Assembly: GCF_025997995.1 (NCBI RefSeq)
Contig: NZ_AP026683.1
Coordinates: 806,501-870,500 of the forward strand
Direction: 5' to 3'
DNA: 64,000 nucleotides
Source: Sediminibacterium sp. TEGAF015
Lineage (GTDB): Bacteria > Bacteroidota > Bacteroidia > Chitinophagales > Chitinophagaceae
The notes beneath the pieces are model-generated. The model ran no database searches. It saw nothing but the letters and a program-made list of their open reading frames with translations, and was not told the DNA's origin. Positions 43,053-52,458 of the stretch are shown here, one piece after another. A program made the translations under genes and the position numbers. Every line of letters begins with the position of its first letter. The stretch's first letter is position 1.

Positions 43053-44318
43053 CTATGAAACCTGTTTCTCTGCCATATCAGGAATTACTTCCACTTTATA
43101 GGCACCTGCATCTAACTTGGCTTTTGTTTCACTAAATGCTTTCAGCGTTTCATCAATATCAGCATCTGTATGCGCTGCAGAAGGAATCAAACGGAAGATG
43201 ATATGCCCCTTAGGTATAACTGGATACACAACAATAGAAGCAAATATGCCGTAATTCTCTCTCAAGTCCATCACCATAGCAGTAGCTTCTTCTACCCCAC
43301 CCTTCATATAAACAGGAGTAACAGGTGAATTGGTATTGCCAATATCAAATCCTTTTGCTTTCAATCCATTCTGCAGTTTCAACGCATTGCTCCAAAGTTT
43401 CTCTTTTAACTCTGGCATGGTACGCAACATTTCCAACCTTTTTAAATTACCAATTACGATTGGCATAGGTAAGCTCTTGGCAAAAATCTGGCTACGGATA
43501 TTGTACCTAATAAAATCTATAATGGCTTTATCACCTGCAAGAAATGCACCAATGGATGCCATACTTTTTGCAAAAGTAGAAAAGTATAAATCAATGGCAT
43601 CCTGACATCCCTGTTCTTCTCCGGCACCAGCACCTGTTTTACCAAGGGTACCAAATCCATGCGCATCATCTACCAATAAACGGAATTGGTATTTGGATTT
43701 CAAGGCAGCAATTTCTTTTAGTTTACCCTGATCCCCTGCCATACCAAAAACACCTTCCGTAATCACCAGAATTCCTCCGGCTTTTTGCTTTTCAATTAAT
43801 TGAGTAGCTCTTACCAGTTGCTTTTCACAATCCTCTACATCATTGTGTTTAAATACATAACGATGCCCTGGATGCAATCTTAATCCATCAATAATACAAG
43901 CATGGCTTTCTGCATCATAAACGATTACATCGTGTCTACCACAAACTGCATCAATGGCACTCATGATACCCTGATAACCAAAGTTCATCAAAATAGCATC
44001 TTCTTTGTGCTCAAATGCTGCCAGTTCTCTTTCCAGCTGCTCGTGGTAATTGGAATTTCCACTCATCATTCTTGCCCCCATTGGATACGCCAACCCAAAT
44101 TCCTTTGCTGCTTCAGCATCCACTTTTCTGATCTCTGGATGATTGGCAAGGCCCAGGTAATTGTTCAGACTCCATACAATCATTTCCTTACCTCTGAACT
44201 TCATTCGGCTATTGATATCACCTTCCAGTTTTGGAAAAGCGAAATAACCATGTGCACGCTCGCGGTGTTGACCTAAAGGACCGGCATTTTTCAATAATTT
44301 CTCAAAAATATCTGCCAT
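43053..44318 (-). CDS. Alpha-oxoamine synthase family PLP enzyme (serine palmitoyltransferase / Kbl / BioF-like)
   Basis: A 421-residue fold-type I PLP enzyme that condenses an amino acid with an acyl-CoA. Family motifs are WSLNNYLGLANHPEI, GARMMSGNSNYHEQLERELAAF, DAESHACIIDG, VDDAHGFGTLGKTGAG, and the PLP-lysine segment FSTFAKSMASIGAFLAG. The substrate is not settled. Bacteroidota make sphingolipids with serine palmitoyltransferase, and this is a candidate, but the sequence differs from the well-known Sphingobacterium-type enzyme. 2-amino-3-ketobutyrate ligase or another activity remains possible. It is a single gene with a very good promoter. Confidence 0.85.
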   Translation of the reverse strand: MADIFEKLLKNAGPLGQHRERAHGYFAFPKLEGDINSRMKFRGKEMIVWSLNNYLGLANHPEIRKVDAEAAKEFGLAYPMGARMMSGNSNYHEQLERELAAFEHKEDAILMNFGYQGIMSAIDAVCGRHDVIVYDAESHACIIDGLRLHPGHRYVFKHNDVEDCEKQLVRATQLIEKQKAGGILVITEGVFGMAGDQGKLKEIAALKSKYQFRLLVDDAHGFGTLGKTGAGAGEEQGCQDAIDLYFSTFAKSMASIGAFLAGDKAIIDFIRYNIRSQIFAKSLPMPIVIGNLKRLEMLRTMPELKEKLWSNALKLQNGLKAKGFDIGNTNSPVTPVYMKGGVEEATAMVMDLRENYGIFASIVVYPVIPKGHIIFRLIPSAAHTDADIDETLKAFSETKAKLDAGAYKVEVIPDMAEKQVS

Positions 44319-44338
44319 AAATAATGGGGATTTGTTAG

Positions 44339-44361
44339 ATTAAATTTTTTGCAAATTTAAT
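44339..44361. repeat. AT-rich inverted repeat over the -7 box
   Basis: ATTAAATTT and AAATTTAAT form perfect 9-bp arms around the loop TTTGC. The repeat covers the -7 box of the alpha-oxoamine synthase promoter and its likely start point. It may be an operator or a chance product of AT-rich sequence. Confidence 0.45.
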
Positions 44362-44381
44362 AAATTAGGACCAAAGCACAA
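44352..44381 (-). promoter_or_regulatory. Predicted promoter of the alpha-oxoamine synthase gene
   Basis: TTG at 44381-44379, exactly 19 nt, then TAAATTTG at 44359-44352: a full match to TTG-N19-TAnnTTTG. The -7 box ends 33 nt before the ATG at 44318. Confidence 0.78.
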
Positions 44382-44438
44382 GGCTTATTGTAGCACAAGC
44401 AGTATCTTGCTCCTCTTTAGAACAAAAAACAAAAGACC

Positions 44439-46109
44439 TTGAATTACTCAATATTACACAAGCGATTTCTCAAGACATTCGGTCTTGCTTTGCTTATTCA
44501 GTCCGGAGCTGTAGCACAGAAAAACAATCCTGCAGTACAAACAGAAAAAGCCCCCAAGTTGGTGGTGGGTATTGTAGTTGATCAAATGCGTTGGGATTAT
44601 CTGGAGCGTTTTGCCCCCCTGTTTAAATCGAACGGAGGATTTAAGCGAATGATGAATCAAGGATTCAGCAACGACAACTGTCAGATTGGGTACACCCCTT
44701 CTGTAACAGCCTGTGGACATACAGGAATTTATACAGGAACCGTGCCGGCTGTTCATGGAATAACCGGTAATTCCTGGTATGACAGTCAATTAAAAAGAGC
44801 TGTTTATTGCAGTGAAGATAGAACAGTTGAGGGTGTAGGCGCAAAAGGTGCCAGTGACGGTAGAATGAGTCCAAGGAATATGCTTACTACCAGCATAGCA
44901 GATGAATTGAGAATGGCCACCAATTTTAAAAGTAAAGTTATTGGGGTAGCTATTAAAGATCGTGGCGCCATATTACCTGCCGGTCATAGTGCAAACGGGG
45001 CTTACTGGTTCGACGCAAAATCGGGTAATTTCATCACCAGTACTTATTATTATAATGAATTACCAGCATGGGTTATTTCATTCAATAACAGACAGGTTCC
45101 TGATTCACTCAGCAAATTAGGTTGGAATAAATCACTGGCCGATCAGCAATACCTGCAATATGCCACTGCTGATGAAAAAAATTATGAATCCAAGCCATTT
45201 GGCGCCAATCAAGTGAAAATGCCTTATGACCTAAGCAGAAAGGAAAATGAAGGATTTTCAAAAGTGGTTGGCTCTCATTGGGGCAATACACTTACTGCAG
45301 AAATGGCTAAAGCCGCCGTTATAGCAGAAGAACTAGGAAAGGATGCCATCACCGATATGCTGGCAGTTAGCTTTTCTTCTCCGGATTATGTAGGTCACAG
45401 TTTTGGTCCTAATTCCTGGGAAATCGTTGACAATTATATTAAGCTTGATGAAGAGCTTGGCAAAATGTTCGACTTCCTGGATGCAACTGTTGGTAAAGGA
45501 AAATATACTGCCTTTTTAAGTGCCGACCATGCAGTAGCACACGTTCCGGGTTTTATGAAAGAGAACAAACTACCTGGTGGCACGCTGGACGACAAAGCTG
45601 CAATGGATGAGATGAATAAAGCCATCAAAACCAAATTTGGTATTGACAAAGCGGTTGTTAGTCTTTTTAATTATCAGGTACACTTCAACAGGGATTTACT
45701 GGATAGTGTTAATGCAGATAAAAAAGCCCTTAATCAGTTCATGGTAAATTATCTGATGAAGAAGGATTATATTCTAAATGCCTTCCCAACCAGTGAAATT
45801 TTAACCAGCCCTATGCCTCAGTACATGAGAGAGAAAATGGCCAATGGGTTTTTATATAACCGAAGTGGAGATATACAGATGGTCTTAAAATCCGGATACA
45901 TTGATGGTGGAGCAACTGGTACTACCCATGGTTTATGGTATTCATACGATGCTCATATTCCTTTATTATGGTATGGCTTTGGCATTAAACAGGGAAGATC
46001 TAGTAAAAGAGTATATATGCATGATATAGCTTCTACTGTAGCTGCTCTTTTAAAAATTCAGGAACCTAGTGGCAATATTGGCCAACCAATAGAAGAAGTA
46101 TTAAAATAG
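44439..46109 (+). CDS. pafA: PafA-type alkaline phosphatase, TTG start
   Basis: A 556-residue exported phosphatase of the alkaline phosphatase superfamily. The nucleophile T90 (PSVTACGH), N111 (GNSW), K173 and R175 (IKDRGAI) have the same spacing as T79, N100, K162 and R164 of Elizabethkingia PafA, the residues that mark phosphate monoesterases rather than diesterases. Metal ligands lie in VVDQMRWD, SSPDYVGHSFG, SADHAVAH and TTHG. The only start giving a full signal peptide (KRFLKTFGLALLIQSGAVAQ) is TTG at 44439; no in-frame ATG precedes the active site region. It would release phosphate from organic monoesters in the periplasm. Confidence 0.88.
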   Translation: MNYSILHKRFLKTFGLALLIQSGAVAQKNNPAVQTEKAPKLVVGIVVDQMRWDYLERFAPLFKSNGGFKRMMNQGFSNDNCQIGYTPSVTACGHTGIYTGTVPAVHGITGNSWYDSQLKRAVYCSEDRTVEGVGAKGASDGRMSPRNMLTTSIADELRMATNFKSKVIGVAIKDRGAILPAGHSANGAYWFDAKSGNFITSTYYYNELPAWVISFNNRQVPDSLSKLGWNKSLADQQYLQYATADEKNYESKPFGANQVKMPYDLSRKENEGFSKVVGSHWGNTLTAEMAKAAVIAEELGKDAITDMLAVSFSSPDYVGHSFGPNSWEIVDNYIKLDEELGKMFDFLDATVGKGKYTAFLSADHAVAHVPGFMKENKLPGGTLDDKAAMDEMNKAIKTKFGIDKAVVSLFNYQVHFNRDLLDSVNADKKALNQFMVNYLMKKDYILNAFPTSEILTSPMPQYMREKMANGFLYNRSGDIQMVLKSGYIDGGATGTTHGLWYSYDAHIPLLWYGFGIKQGRSSKRVYMHDIASTVAALLKIQEPSGNIGQPIEEVLK

Positions 46110-46156
46110 AAAAATATTCGTAATAGTTTTAATATTATTATAAAGTGATATAGAGG

Positions 46157-46186
46157 AGGTTGTATCTTGCGATACAACCTTTTTTT
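46157..46186 (+). terminator. Terminator-like hairpin abutting the M16 protease start codon
   Basis: AGGTTGTATC (46157-46166) and GATACAACCT (46171-46180) form a perfect 10-bp stem with loop TTGC, followed by seven T (46180-46186). The ATG of the M16 gene begins at the next base, 46187. It has all features of an intrinsic terminator for pafA, yet leaves no room for a conventional leader for the next gene. A purine-rich GAGGAGG lies at the left base of the stem. Confidence 0.8.
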
Positions 46187-49006
46187 ATGAAGAAAATTAG
46201 TATGATTAGCAGATTCATTTTACTGATCTGCATGACTGCTGTGTTTACCGCCAATGCACAGCTGAATTTGTCAGAAAAAATTCCGGTGGATCCGAAAGTT
46301 AAAATTGGTAAGTTATCCAACGGGCTTACCTATTACATTCGACAGAATGCCAAACCTGAGAAAAAAGTAGAACTTAGATTGGTTGTTAACGCCGGCTCCA
46401 TTTTGGAAGATAATGACCAGCAGGGTCTTGCACACTTTACAGAACATATGGCGTTTAACGGAACCAAAAACTTTAAAAAGAATGAGTTGGTTAGTTTCCT
46501 TCAAAGTATTGGTGTTGATTTTGGTGCTGATTTAAATGCCTATACAGGTTTTGATGAAACAGTTTATATACTACCTATCCCTTTAAGTGACCCTAACAAT
46601 TTTACAAAGGGATTACAGATTCTACAAGACTGGGCAGGAGGTGTGAGTTTTGAAGGAAAGCAGATTGATGATGAAAGAGGCATCATTCTGGAAGAGAGCA
46701 GATTGGGTAAAGGTGCTGAAGACAGAATGTTCCGAAAAATATATCCAAAACAATATGCCGGATCTAAATATGCTCAGCGTTTACCAATTGGGAAAGACAG
46801 CCTGTTAAAAACCTTTAAACACAGCGCTATAAAGCGCTTTTATGCAGATTGGTATCGCCCCAATTTAATGGCGGTAATGGTTGTAGGAGACATTGAAATA
46901 GCCGCTACAGAAAAATTAATTCAACAATATTTTGGGGGATTAAAAAACCCTGCTAATCCAAGACCCCGTACTTATGCAACCGTACCTGCAAGAACCCAGC
47001 ATGATGGAATAGTAGTAACAGATAAAGAAGCCACCAATTTTACTGTGGAGTTGAATTATGCTACTGTAAAAACACAAGCTGAGCAAACCATTGAAGATTA
47101 CAGAAGAAACAGCATCATCAAATCTTTATTCACCAGTATGTTGAATCAGCGGATGAATGAACTAGCGCAAAGCAGCAATCCTCCATTCAGTTTTGCAGGA
47201 GGTAATTTTGGCTCATATGCAAGAGGACATGAGGCCTTTAATGCCTTTGCCGTTCCTGGCCCAAAAGGTCCTGATACTGCCCTAATGGCTATGCTAACGG
47301 AGATTGAAAGAATTAAAAAATTTGGCTTTACCCAATCTGAAATGGAAAGAGCCAAAAAACAACAAATGGCAAGTATTGAAAGGTCTTACAATAACAGAGA
47401 CAAAACAGAATCCAGTGTACTGGTTGAAGAATATATCAGAAACTTTTTACAACAGGAGCCTATTCCCGGAATTGAAACAGAATTCAAATACAAGAATACC
47501 CTGATGCCTGGTGTTCAATTGGCTGAAGTAAATGCACTGGCCAATGAATTAAAGAAAAACGAAAAAATATTTGTTTCCGTGCAGGGGCCGGAGAAAAGCA
47601 ATTTTGCATTGCCCAATAAAGAAAAGTTACTGGCTTCCATTCAAACAGCTGCAAATAGCCCATTAAAAGCATATGTAGAAAAAGCCTTAGCTGCTTCCTT
47701 ATTAGAAAAAATGCCGGCTGCAGGACAATTGGTTGGTGAAAAAAAGAATGATGCACTGGGTATTTCTGAGTTAACCTATAGCAACGGAACCCGGGTAATT
47801 ATAAAAAATACCAATTTCAAACAGGACGAAATTATTCTGACCGGGTTCAAAAAAGGGGGAATAAATGGATATGGCCTTGCAGATAAATTCAGTGCAGCCT
47901 ATGCTACTGCTGCTGTACAGCAAATGGGAATAGGAGCTTTCAGTCCGATTGATTTACGGAAATTCCTTTCTGGCAAAATTGCCAATGCTAACGTAGGACT
48001 AAATGCTTTAAGCACAAGGGTAAGCGGAAACAGCAGTATCAAAGACATGGAAACCATGTTCCAGTTAATGTACCTGAACTTTACTCAAATCAGAAAAGAC
48101 GAAAGTTTATTCAATAGCTGGAAAGAAAAAACAAAATCTCAGATTCAGTTTTTACTATCAGACCCAACAACCGCATTCATCGACAGCGTTTATAAAATCA
48201 TGTATGGCGGAAACCCATTGGCCCCTTCCGTTGTACCAACAGCTTCCGATTTTGATCAGATTAACTTGAATAGAGCAATTGAAATTTATAAGGAACAGAC
48301 GCATGATGCAAGTGACTATACATTCATTATGGTAGGCAATGTAGATTTGAATACAGTAAAACCATTACTGGCAACCTATATTGGAGGCTTACCTTCCAAA
48401 GGCGGAAAGGGAGCATTTAAAGACAATGGCGTACGGATTCTTCCCGGCCAGAAAGAATTAAAATTCTTTAAAGGCAAGGAGCCGAAGAGTTTTATATTTA
48501 ATGTTTACTCAGGCACTATAGCTTATTCAGAATCACTGGCTTTACATACAGAAATGCTTTCTGAAATCCTGAATATAAAAATCATAGAAGAGTTAAGAGA
48601 AAAAATCGGCGGTATCTATGGAGGAGGCATCAATGGTTCTTTATCTAAATATCCATACGAAGGCTATACGATGGCGTTACAATTGCCCTGTGGTCCCGAG
48701 AATGTAGACAAATTAACAGCAGCTGCGAATGCAGAAATAGAAAAGATAAAACAGCAGGGACCAGAGCAGAAAGACCTGGATAAAGTAAAGAAATCGCTAT
48801 TGGAAAAGTATGCAGTAAATATCAAAGATAACCGCTACTGGAGCAACTTACTACAGGGGATTTACTTTTCGGAGAATGACCCTGAAAGAATTTTGAATTA
48901 TCCTAAAATTATAAATGAAGTTAGCATAGAAGACATTCGTAAAGCGGCTGGTCTGGTATTGAACAACAGCAATATTATTCATGCTGTGTTATATCCGGAG
49001 AAGTAA
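46187..49006 (+). CDS. Exported M16-family zinc metalloprotease (two-repeat form)
   Basis: A 939-residue protease using ATG 46187 (signal peptide MKKISMISRFILLICMTAVFTANAQ); ATG 46202 would also give one. The first M16 unit holds the inverted zinc motif HFTEH in QGLAHFTEHMAFNGT, with the downstream Glu in DDERGIILEE. A second, inactive-type M16 unit follows the middle of the protein (ELTYSNGTRVIIKNTNFKQDEI to the end, with EELREKIGGIYGGG). This pitrilysin/PqqL-like layout suits degradation of peptides in the periplasm. Its start codon abuts a terminator-like hairpin. A methyltransferase gene follows after 9 nt. Confidence 0.9.
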   Translation: MKKISMISRFILLICMTAVFTANAQLNLSEKIPVDPKVKIGKLSNGLTYYIRQNAKPEKKVELRLVVNAGSILEDNDQQGLAHFTEHMAFNGTKNFKKNELVSFLQSIGVDFGADLNAYTGFDETVYILPIPLSDPNNFTKGLQILQDWAGGVSFEGKQIDDERGIILEESRLGKGAEDRMFRKIYPKQYAGSKYAQRLPIGKDSLLKTFKHSAIKRFYADWYRPNLMAVMVVGDIEIAATEKLIQQYFGGLKNPANPRPRTYATVPARTQHDGIVVTDKEATNFTVELNYATVKTQAEQTIEDYRRNSIIKSLFTSMLNQRMNELAQSSNPPFSFAGGNFGSYARGHEAFNAFAVPGPKGPDTALMAMLTEIERIKKFGFTQSEMERAKKQQMASIERSYNNRDKTESSVLVEEYIRNFLQQEPIPGIETEFKYKNTLMPGVQLAEVNALANELKKNEKIFVSVQGPEKSNFALPNKEKLLASIQTAANSPLKAYVEKALAASLLEKMPAAGQLVGEKKNDALGISELTYSNGTRVIIKNTNFKQDEIILTGFKKGGINGYGLADKFSAAYATAAVQQMGIGAFSPIDLRKFLSGKIANANVGLNALSTRVSGNSSIKDMETMFQLMYLNFTQIRKDESLFNSWKEKTKSQIQFLLSDPTTAFIDSVYKIMYGGNPLAPSVVPTASDFDQINLNRAIEIYKEQTHDASDYTFIMVGNVDLNTVKPLLATYIGGLPSKGGKGAFKDNGVRILPGQKELKFFKGKEPKSFIFNVYSGTIAYSESLALHTEMLSEILNIKIIEELREKIGGIYGGGINGSLSKYPYEGYTMALQLPCGPENVDKLTAAANAEIEKIKQQGPEQKDLDKVKKSLLEKYAVNIKDNRYWSNLLQGIYFSENDPERILNYPKIINEVSIEDIRKAAGLVLNNSNIIHAVLYPEK

Positions 49007-49015
49007 CTTTACCAA

Positions 49016-49831
49016 ATGAATAAGCTGGTAAAAAAAGCAGGAAAACAATTCTTTCGTTTTATAGGCGCAAGTCCTTTACTAAACGAATTGCATTTCCGCA
49101 TCCAGCAATTCAGCCATTTTTTGGGTAATCGTCAATTTCAGAAAAAACAAAAGCGCTTTGTCTTTCCAACAGACAGAGCGCTTTTTAATACCTTCCAACT
49201 CAACTATCAACGGTATTACGAAGATGGATTACTGGCTGCAAAAGAACTCTTAGAATGGAGTCAGATTCAATACACAGAAAACCCAGTTATCCTTGACTGG
49301 GGTACAGGCACTGGCAGAATCATACGCCATGTTCCAACACTTCTTCCCATTGCGGTATGCTACGGTACAGATTTGGACGCATTTGGAATTAACTGGTGTA
49401 AAAAATACATAGACAGGGTTTATTTTGACTGTATTACAAATGAATACCTTCCCTATCCCTCTCAGTATTTCAATGTAGTTTGGGGGATTTCCGTATGCAC
49501 ACATATTCCTTCCGAAGAAACAGTTCATTGGTTATCAGAGTTGCAAAGAATAATGAAAGACAATGCTATAGCCATTATTACAACGCACGGCAGTAATTAT
49601 TATCATCAGTTAAATGCATCCCAAATGGGTCAATTAAAAGCAGCAGGGGCCTTCACAACGGATTACAAAGAAAAAGGGCATCGTTTAATGACTACTTATC
49701 ATGATGCTGAATCATTCAATGCTATACTTAGGAATAAATTCGAAATAGTACAATATTGGGAAGGTAAAACCCATCCCGAAAAAATGGGTGGGCAAGATTG
49801 CTGGATCATAAAAAAAGTTCCGGCCGCCTGA
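49016..49831 (+). CDS. Class I SAM-dependent methyltransferase
   Basis: A 271-residue protein with the SAM-binding glycine motif VILDWGTGTGRIIRH near residue 92, the acidic strand end YGTDLDAFGINWCKK, and the catalytic-loop region YFNVVWGISVCTHIP. These are the hallmarks of Rossmann-fold methyltransferases of the Methyltransf_11/25 type. The N-terminal 85 residues (basic, aromatic) have no recognised domain. The substrate is unknown. It is probably co-transcribed with the M16 protease (9-nt gap). Confidence 0.83.
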   Translation: MNKLVKKAGKQFFRFIGASPLLNELHFRIQQFSHFLGNRQFQKKQKRFVFPTDRALFNTFQLNYQRYYEDGLLAAKELLEWSQIQYTENPVILDWGTGTGRIIRHVPTLLPIAVCYGTDLDAFGINWCKKYIDRVYFDCITNEYLPYPSQYFNVVWGISVCTHIPSEETVHWLSELQRIMKDNAIAIITTHGSNYYHQLNASQMGQLKAAGAFTTDYKEKGHRLMTTYHDAESFNAILRNKFEIVQYWEGKTHPEKMGGQDCWIIKKVPAA

Positions 49832-49846
49832 GCAACCGGAACTTTT
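49813..49846 (+). terminator. Hairpin at the end of the methyltransferase gene
   Basis: AAAAGTTCCGG (49813-49823) and CCGGAACTTTT (49836-49846) form an 11-bp stem with a 12-nt loop that contains the stop codon. The T-run is only four bases, so termination strength is uncertain. The left arm lies inside the coding sequence. Confidence 0.65.
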
Positions 49847-49914
49847 CAGATAAATTTATTTCAAGAACTCATCAACAATGATGCATTTGTTTTGCATCAT
49901 TCTAACATGCTTTC

Positions 49915-52422
49915 TTATTTCGCAGCCTTCTGAATTTCAGACAAGCTAGCAACATATAAGCTTCTGCCATGTGTACCCAATACAATTTCATTGTCTCTTG
50001 GATGAATAGCAATATCGTGAACCGGAATGCTGTAAGGCAATCCTTTATTCCACATTACAGAACTGTTCCCTCCATTCAGACTAACGTATAAACCGCCATC
50101 AGTTCCAATATAAAGAATGTTCTCGTTCATAGGATCTTCTCTCAACACATTCACAGATTCATAAGGCAGGTCTTTGGCAATCTGCTTCCAGGTAGCTCCG
50201 TAATCATCACTAACATATACCAATGCATTGAAATAATCATTTCTATATCCGTTTAAAGTAACATACACACGGCTCTCTTTAAACTTACTTGCTACTACCC
50301 TGCTCACATATAATCCCTTTGGTAATTTTCCGTTGATATTGGTCCAGCTGTATCCACCATCTTTGGTAACGTGAACCAATCCATCATCAGAACCAGTATA
50401 AATCAATCCAAAACGGACAGGGCTTTCACTGATGGTAGAAAGCGTGCCAAACGGAACATCTCCCTGTTGAGGATTCGTAGTTAAATCACCACTCATCGCC
50501 ATCATATTCTCTCCCTTATTAAATGAACGGTGAAACTTATTGCTTCCGAAATAAAATACATCCTGGTTATGTCTGCTCAAAACAATGGGAGACTGCCAGT
50601 TAAAGCGTAGTGAAGATTCGCCTAAAGCACGATTGGGTTTAACCATGGTACCTCTAGGGCCTCTTTCTCCGGTAGCAGGCGCTCCAATAACCTGACGATT
50701 GTAGTTACCAAACTGAGAACCACTGTAAACTGTGCGGTTATCTCTCCAGTCAACCTGTACCTGCATACCATCTCCGCCATTGATGCTTTTATAAGCATAG
50801 TTACCTGATCCATGCCAACCAATATTCTCAACATTCTTACTGGAGCCATACCAGGTACCATTGTCCTGTAAACCACCATACACATTGTAAGGTACAGCCA
50901 TGTCCACTTCAATTGCATAGAACTGACCAACAGAAGGTGAATTCAGTTTAGACCAGTTTTTACCGTAGTCATAACTCATATTTAATCCACCATCATTACC
51001 ATTGATTACATGACCATCCTTAGTAGCACTAAACCAGAAAGCATGGTGATCAGAGTGAACAGATGGTCCATCAATGGAAGCAAACTTCTTACCACCATCG
51101 GTACTCATCAATAAATCTACCCCGGTTAATGCCACTTTATTCTCATCTACTGGACTCACGAATACTTTACCAAAATAGTATCCATAAGAACTATAAATAT
51201 TAATTGGTTCATTGTGGGTTTTCTTCCATGTTTTACCTCCATCATCACTTCTGTATAATTCACAGCCCTTCACAGCTGCAGCTGTAATAGCCGCATTGGC
51301 ATCATAGAAGTAATCCCAAATAACATTCGGGCTGTATTTACCATTTGCTACTGCTTCTTTAATGGAAGCAGCAGTATATTCTGCAGGCAAACGGTATCTT
51401 GGACCACGGATAAAACTGTTCAGCTTCTTCTCATCCAATGCTGCAAACTGCTCTTTGGTAATCCCCTGAAAAGTATTTAATGTATACGCCCCCGTATCTG
51501 TAGTTACAGCGTTGTTGGTACGGTTGGTAGCTGGTCTCAATTCATTGTTGTCTACAACAGCATACACAATATTGGGGTTCTTGGGATAAATGGCTAAGCC
51601 AATTCTACCTACGCCATCACCGGTAGGAAAACCTGCACCTTCTACAGAAACCTTTTGCCAGGTTTCACCACCATCGGTACTTTTAAAAATCCCCCCAGAC
51701 TTTCCGCTTTCCTCAAAATTCCAGGCTTTACGGGTACGGTACCACATACCTGCATACAATTCATTCGGATTCGAAGGATTGATATCCAGATCAACAGCTC
51801 CTGTATTTTCATCAACAAATAAGGTCTGCTTCCAAGTTTTACCTCCATCTGTGGTTTTGTAAATGCCTCTTTCTTTATTGGGAGAGTACAAATGTCCCAA
51901 AACAGCCACCCAGGCAGTGTTTGGATCGGTACTATGCAATTTAATTTCTCCAATATGGTGACTCTCCGGTAATCCTAACCAAGTCCAAGTTTTACCATTG
52001 TCAGCTGATTTATACACGCCTAATCCTGCATAAGTAGAACGGCTGCTGTTTACTTCACCGGTACCAACCCAAATTTCACGGGTTTTCCAGTTTACGGCAA
52101 TATCTCCAATGCCAATTATATCTTCTGAATCAAAAATGGGCGTAAAACTCATCCCATTATTGGTTGTTTGCCACAAACCACCTGTAGCATAAGCTACATA
52201 GAATTCGGTAGGATCGGCAGGATTCACATCCATGTCTACTACTCTTCCACTTTGAACAGTTGGCCCAATATTCCTGAAAGCAGTTTTATTGGCCGGGGAT
52301 TCAGTACTCAGCTGCTTTCTGATTTCAATACTCTTCAGTCTTTCGCTTGCTGGAGTAGGTTTAACCTGCGCCTGCGCAAAAAATGAAGAAATCATTAACA
52401 GCGATAAAAATGTTTTTCTCAT
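49915..52422 (-). CDS. Exported BNR/sortilin-type beta-propeller protein
   Basis: An 835-residue secreted protein with signal peptide MRKTFLSLLMISSFFAQAQ. Many Asp-box/BNR repeats of the type SxDGGxTW occur across its length (YKSADNGKTWTWLG, YKTTDGGKTWKQ, FKSTDGGETWQK, YRSDDGGKTWKK, MSTDGGKKF, VTKDGGYSWTN, VSDDYGATWKQ), spaced like sortilin/Vps10 or xyloglucanase-type double propellers. The family is often called glycosyl hydrolase by similarity, but no catalytic residues are assigned, so enzymatic activity is unproven. It is divergent from the MORN-like gene 36 nt away. Confidence 0.87.
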   Translation of the reverse strand: MRKTFLSLLMISSFFAQAQVKPTPASERLKSIEIRKQLSTESPANKTAFRNIGPTVQSGRVVDMDVNPADPTEFYVAYATGGLWQTTNNGMSFTPIFDSEDIIGIGDIAVNWKTREIWVGTGEVNSSRSTYAGLGVYKSADNGKTWTWLGLPESHHIGEIKLHSTDPNTAWVAVLGHLYSPNKERGIYKTTDGGKTWKQTLFVDENTGAVDLDINPSNPNELYAGMWYRTRKAWNFEESGKSGGIFKSTDGGETWQKVSVEGAGFPTGDGVGRIGLAIYPKNPNIVYAVVDNNELRPATNRTNNAVTTDTGAYTLNTFQGITKEQFAALDEKKLNSFIRGPRYRLPAEYTAASIKEAVANGKYSPNVIWDYFYDANAAITAAAVKGCELYRSDDGGKTWKKTHNEPINIYSSYGYYFGKVFVSPVDENKVALTGVDLLMSTDGGKKFASIDGPSVHSDHHAFWFSATKDGHVINGNDGGLNMSYDYGKNWSKLNSPSVGQFYAIEVDMAVPYNVYGGLQDNGTWYGSSKNVENIGWHGSGNYAYKSINGGDGMQVQVDWRDNRTVYSGSQFGNYNRQVIGAPATGERGPRGTMVKPNRALGESSLRFNWQSPIVLSRHNQDVFYFGSNKFHRSFNKGENMMAMSGDLTTNPQQGDVPFGTLSTISESPVRFGLIYTGSDDGLVHVTKDGGYSWTNINGKLPKGLYVSRVVASKFKESRVYVTLNGYRNDYFNALVYVSDDYGATWKQIAKDLPYESVNVLREDPMNENILYIGTDGGLYVSLNGGNSSVMWNKGLPYSIPVHDIAIHPRDNEIVLGTHGRSLYVASLSEIQKAAK

Positions 52423-52458
52423 ATCGGCTTAGTATTTTCGAATCCCAATGTAAGTAAT

